Below, one piece after another: positions 14,729 through 17,013 of a stretch of 17,013 nt of DNA. The position numbers and the translations under genes are program-made. Position 1 is the first letter of the stretch, and each line of letters opens with the position of its first letter. The DNA is from Candidatus Sumerlaeota bacterium (GTDB lineage Bacteria > UBP6 > UBA1177). The notes beneath the pieces were generated by a model that worked only from the letters and a program-made list of their open reading frames with translations, ran no database searches and had not been told where the DNA came from. The stretch covers positions 1 through 17,013 of the forward strand of contig SLGQ01000359.1 in assembly GCA_007136595.1 (NCBI GenBank). The letters are read 5' to 3'.

Positions 14729-16894
14729 TTGAAAAGTTTTGTTTGTTTTTTAACAATGGTTTTGTGCACATTTTTTTACAGTTGTGCCTCAGGTGACCTC
14801 AAGGAGAGAGAGGTTGAGGAAGTTAAGGTGGAAAAGGAAGCGGTTTTGGAAATCAAAGCGTGTCCATGGAATTATCCTGAAGCTAAGATCGTCCCGGTTG
14901 AAGACAACTATTTCGGAACTGTCGTAATTGACAACTATCAGTGGCTTGAAAACAATGAAGACCCTGAAGTCAAAGCTTGGACTGAAGCACAGAACGAGCT
15001 CACAGAAAAGACCATTTTCGGTTGGGAACATACAGAAAAAATTGAAAAAAGACTTTCGGAGCTATGGGATTTTGATAAAATGCAAACTCCTGTCAGAAAA
15101 GGTGATAAGTTATTTTACCGTTTCATAGAAGGATTGCAGAATCAGCCTGTCCTTTATGTTCAAGATAGAGACGGAAACAAAAGAGAGCTTGTCAACCCCA
15201 ACAAAATCAATGAAGAAGGGACAACTGCAATGGATTGGTGGTTTGCCTCTCCTCAAGGAAAATTTGTAGCTTACGGACTCAGTGAACTTGGATCAGAGCA
15301 AGCGGTACTTCATATAATAAATGTTGAAACCGGGGAAAAAGTTGACCAACCTATTGACGGTTGCAGATATGCTTCTGTCGGATGGCTGCCCGATGAAAGC
15401 GGTTTTTTCTATTCAAAAAGACTTGACGGAGATGTTGAAGGTCAGACAGATAAAGAACAGAGCATAAGGTTTCACAAGATAGGAACACCTGAAGAAGAAG
15501 ATAAAGTGATCGCAGAAAGCACCATAGATGAAGGTATTTTGATAAGCACCATTGATGATGAGGGGAAATGGCTTCTTATCATTGAATATATGGGCTCAAG
15601 CGGCAGGGCTAGACTTACCCTTTACGATATTGAAAACGGTGATACTAAGGCAGTTGTTGACAATTTTGACGACATCTATGAAGCCACTGTTTCGGGTGGA
15701 TATGTATATCTTAAAACTAACAAAGATGGCGCTGAAAACTGGAAAATAGAAAAGGTGAACTGCGAAACACTTGAGTGGGAAACAGTTGTTGCCGAACATG
15801 AAAAAGATGTAATTGACTATTTCGGTATTTCAGATGAAAAAATTATACTCACTTACATGCACGATGTTGCCAGCAAAGTTATTATATATGATCAGAAAGA
15901 GCAAACTTCAAAAGAGGTTGAACTTCCTGTTCTCGGTTCGGTTCACCACATGACTATCGGAGAAGATGGTGAATTTTTCCTCCATTTTTCAAGTTACGCC
16001 TACCCCCCTTCGATTTTCAGATACAGTGAAGAAAAGGGGCTTGAAACTTTCTGGAGTGCAGAAGTTCCGTTTGAAACAGAGAACCTTGTAACCGAACAGG
16101 TTTTTTATCAATCGAAAGACGGCACAAAAGTTCCGATGTTCATCGTCTATAAAAAAGGTCTGGAAAAGAACGGAAACAATCACACGATGTTAAGAGGTTA
16201 CGGCGGATTTAACATCACTTATCCTCTTTATTTCAGTGCCACTAATGCTGTATGGCTTGAAACAGGCGGAATTGTTGCCATAGCTAATATCAGGGGCGGC
16301 GGAGAATACGGAAGGAGGTGGCATAGAGCCGGTATGCTTGAAAGCAAGCAGAATACTTTTGATGATTTTGCCTGGGCAATGAAATATCTCTCAAAAGAAG
16401 GCTATGCTTCTCCGGAAAAAATATCTATATGGGGCGGCAGTAACGGGGGACTTCTTACCGGAGCAATGGTAACTCAGTACCCGGAACTTTTCAAGGCGGC
16501 TCTTGTGGCGGTCCCTTTACTTGACATGCTGAGATTCCATAAGTTTCTTATCGGCAGGTACTGGGTAAGTGAATACGGATCAAGCGACGATGAAGAACAG
16601 TTTAAATATATCCATAAATACTCCCCGTACCACAACATTGTTGACGGTAAAGCGTACCCGGCAGTTCTTCTCACTGCGGGAGAACATGACTCAAGGGTAC
16701 ATCCGATGCATGCAAAGAAAATGGCTGCCGCTCTTCAAAAAGCAACTTCTTCTGATAATCCGGTCTTTTTATGGGTTGATACTAAATCGGGTCATGGACA
16801 AGGCAAGTCAACTCAGTTAAGGATAAGAAGTTCAGCTATGGAATTTGGTTTTTTTCTTAAAATGCTCGGAGTTGATCAATGGAACGGGAAATAG
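14729..16894 (+). CDS. Prolyl oligopeptidase (S9A family), predicted lipoprotein
   Basis: Serine peptidase that cleaves short peptides after proline. The 721 residues comprise a signal sequence with probable lipidation at C19 (FFYSC, then Ala-Ser), an N-terminal segment typical of the family (about 44-110; WNYP, DNYQWLENNEDPEVKAWTEAQN), a beta-propeller that filters substrate size (about 110-430) and an alpha/beta-hydrolase domain (about 460-715). The triad is complete: S571 in GGSNGG, D654 in AGEHDSRVHP, H689 in SGHGQG. GGFNITYPLYFS and ANIRGGGEYGRRWH are also S9A signatures. The lipobox is unusual in having Phe-Tyr-Ser before Cys. Alanine at +2 would favour outer-membrane sorting under the E. 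coli rule. It sits 16 bases after the subtilase stop, so the two probably act together on exported protein substrates. Confidence 0.93.
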   Translation: MKSFVCFLTMVLCTFFYSCASGDLKEREVEEVKVEKEAVLEIKACPWNYPEAKIVPVEDNYFGTVVIDNYQWLENNEDPEVKAWTEAQNELTEKTIFGWEHTEKIEKRLSELWDFDKMQTPVRKGDKLFYRFIEGLQNQPVLYVQDRDGNKRELVNPNKINEEGTTAMDWWFASPQGKFVAYGLSELGSEQAVLHIINVETGEKVDQPIDGCRYASVGWLPDESGFFYSKRLDGDVEGQTDKEQSIRFHKIGTPEEEDKVIAESTIDEGILISTIDDEGKWLLIIEYMGSSGRARLTLYDIENGDTKAVVDNFDDIYEATVSGGYVYLKTNKDGAENWKIEKVNCETLEWETVVAEHEKDVIDYFGISDEKIILTYMHDVASKVIIYDQKEQTSKEVELPVLGSVHHMTIGEDGEFFLHFSSYAYPPSIFRYSEEKGLETFWSAEVPFETENLVTEQVFYQSKDGTKVPMFIVYKKGLEKNGNNHTMLRGYGGFNITYPLYFSATNAVWLETGGIVAIANIRGGGEYGRRWHRAGMLESKQNTFDDFAWAMKYLSKEGYASPEKISIWGGSNGGLLTGAMVTQYPELFKAALVAVPLLDMLRFHKFLIGRYWVSEYGSSDDEEQFKYIHKYSPYHNIVDGKAYPAVLLTAGEHDSRVHPMHAKKMAAALQKATSSDNPVFLWVDTKSGHGQGKSTQLRIRSSAMEFGFFLKMLGVDQWNGK
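16868..16871 (+). promoter_or_regulatory. Ribosome-binding site for the HD-domain gene, inside the peptidase gene
   Basis: GGAG lies seven bases before the ATG at 16879, within the last codons of the peptidase gene. It supports this start for the truncated downstream gene. Confidence 0.55.
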
Positions 16895-17013
16895 CTTTAG
16901 AGCTTCTGAAAAAACATCTTAAAAATAAAAATCTTGTCAAACATTGCATTGCAACTGAAGCGGCAATGGAAAATTTCGGAGTTGATCTTGAGCAGTTTCT
17001 CGATATTGTTCTA
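16879..17013 (+). CDS. HD-superfamily hydrolase, N-terminal part only (partial)
   Basis: The first 45 residues of a gene cut by the window end, open in frame to the last base. The sequence (MEREIALELLKKHLKNKNL, then VKHCIATEAAMENF) matches the start of small bacterial HD-domain hydrolases in which a 'LVKHxLATEAxM' helix supplies the first metal-ligand His. H22 would be that residue. Members usually continue with an HDID-type motif, which lies outside the window, so the call rests on the N-terminal pattern only. The start overlaps the peptidase stop by 16 bases, suggesting the same operon. Substrate unknown. Confidence 0.7.
   Translation, partial: MEREIALELLKKHLKNKNLVKHCIATEAAMENFGVDLEQFLDIVL

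Overview
The window reads as a chromosomal segment of a Gram-negative (diderm), moderately AT-rich bacterium. It holds two lipoprotein-release permeases (LolC/LolE), their ATPase LolD, the outer-membrane insertase BamA, a Skp/OmpH-type chaperone and a predicted lipoprotein peptidase, so an outer membrane with lipoprotein sorting is certain. The order lysS - lolC/E - lolD - bamA - skp is, from general knowledge, typical of deltaproteobacterial lineages (Desulfobacterota and relatives). Low G+C and a secreted protease with an Asp/Pro-rich linker and a Cys-rich end fit a less-studied relative of these, but the exact taxon cannot be fixed from the sequence alone.

Layout. Positions 1-8598 are one tightly packed plus-strand block. 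It contains the 3' end of an unrecognised Lys/Glu-rich gene, lysS, two LolC/E paralogues, lolD, bamA, skp and a COG1237-type metallo-beta-lactamase-fold hydrolase. Neighbouring genes overlap by 8, 4, 8, 8 and 1 bases, then come an 11-base gap and a 0-base junction, so the block is very probably one transcript. It is a cell-envelope biogenesis operon headed by, or passing through, a translation gene. Positions 8599-12009 on the minus strand carry one large sensor protein: CheR-type methyltransferase, PAS domains, histidine kinase and receiver. Its stop codon abuts the stop codon of the hydrolase. Positions 12010-12141 form a divergent promoter region. From 12142 the plus strand carries a YggS-type PLP-binding protein, a secreted subtilisin-family protease, a predicted lipoprotein prolyl oligopeptidase and the start of an HD-domain protein.

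How the parts fit together. LolCDE would extract outer-membrane lipoproteins, Skp would escort beta-barrel proteins and BamA would insert them. The two proteases downstream look like an exported pair: an endoprotease and an oligopeptide-cleaving enzyme, the second probably membrane-anchored through the Lol route. The hybrid kinase stands alone, with no chemotaxis genes beside it.

No tRNA, rRNA, CRISPR array, insertion sequence or convincing rho-independent terminator was seen. I found no clear novel multi-gene system. The best leads are: a Cys-x6-Cys pair shared by both Lol permeases, the (Asp-Pro)9 linker plus GGCSCS tail on the subtilase, the CheR-kinase that lacks a CheB domain and has three consecutive cysteines in its receiver, and a perfect inverted repeat on the -10/start region of the kinase promoter.
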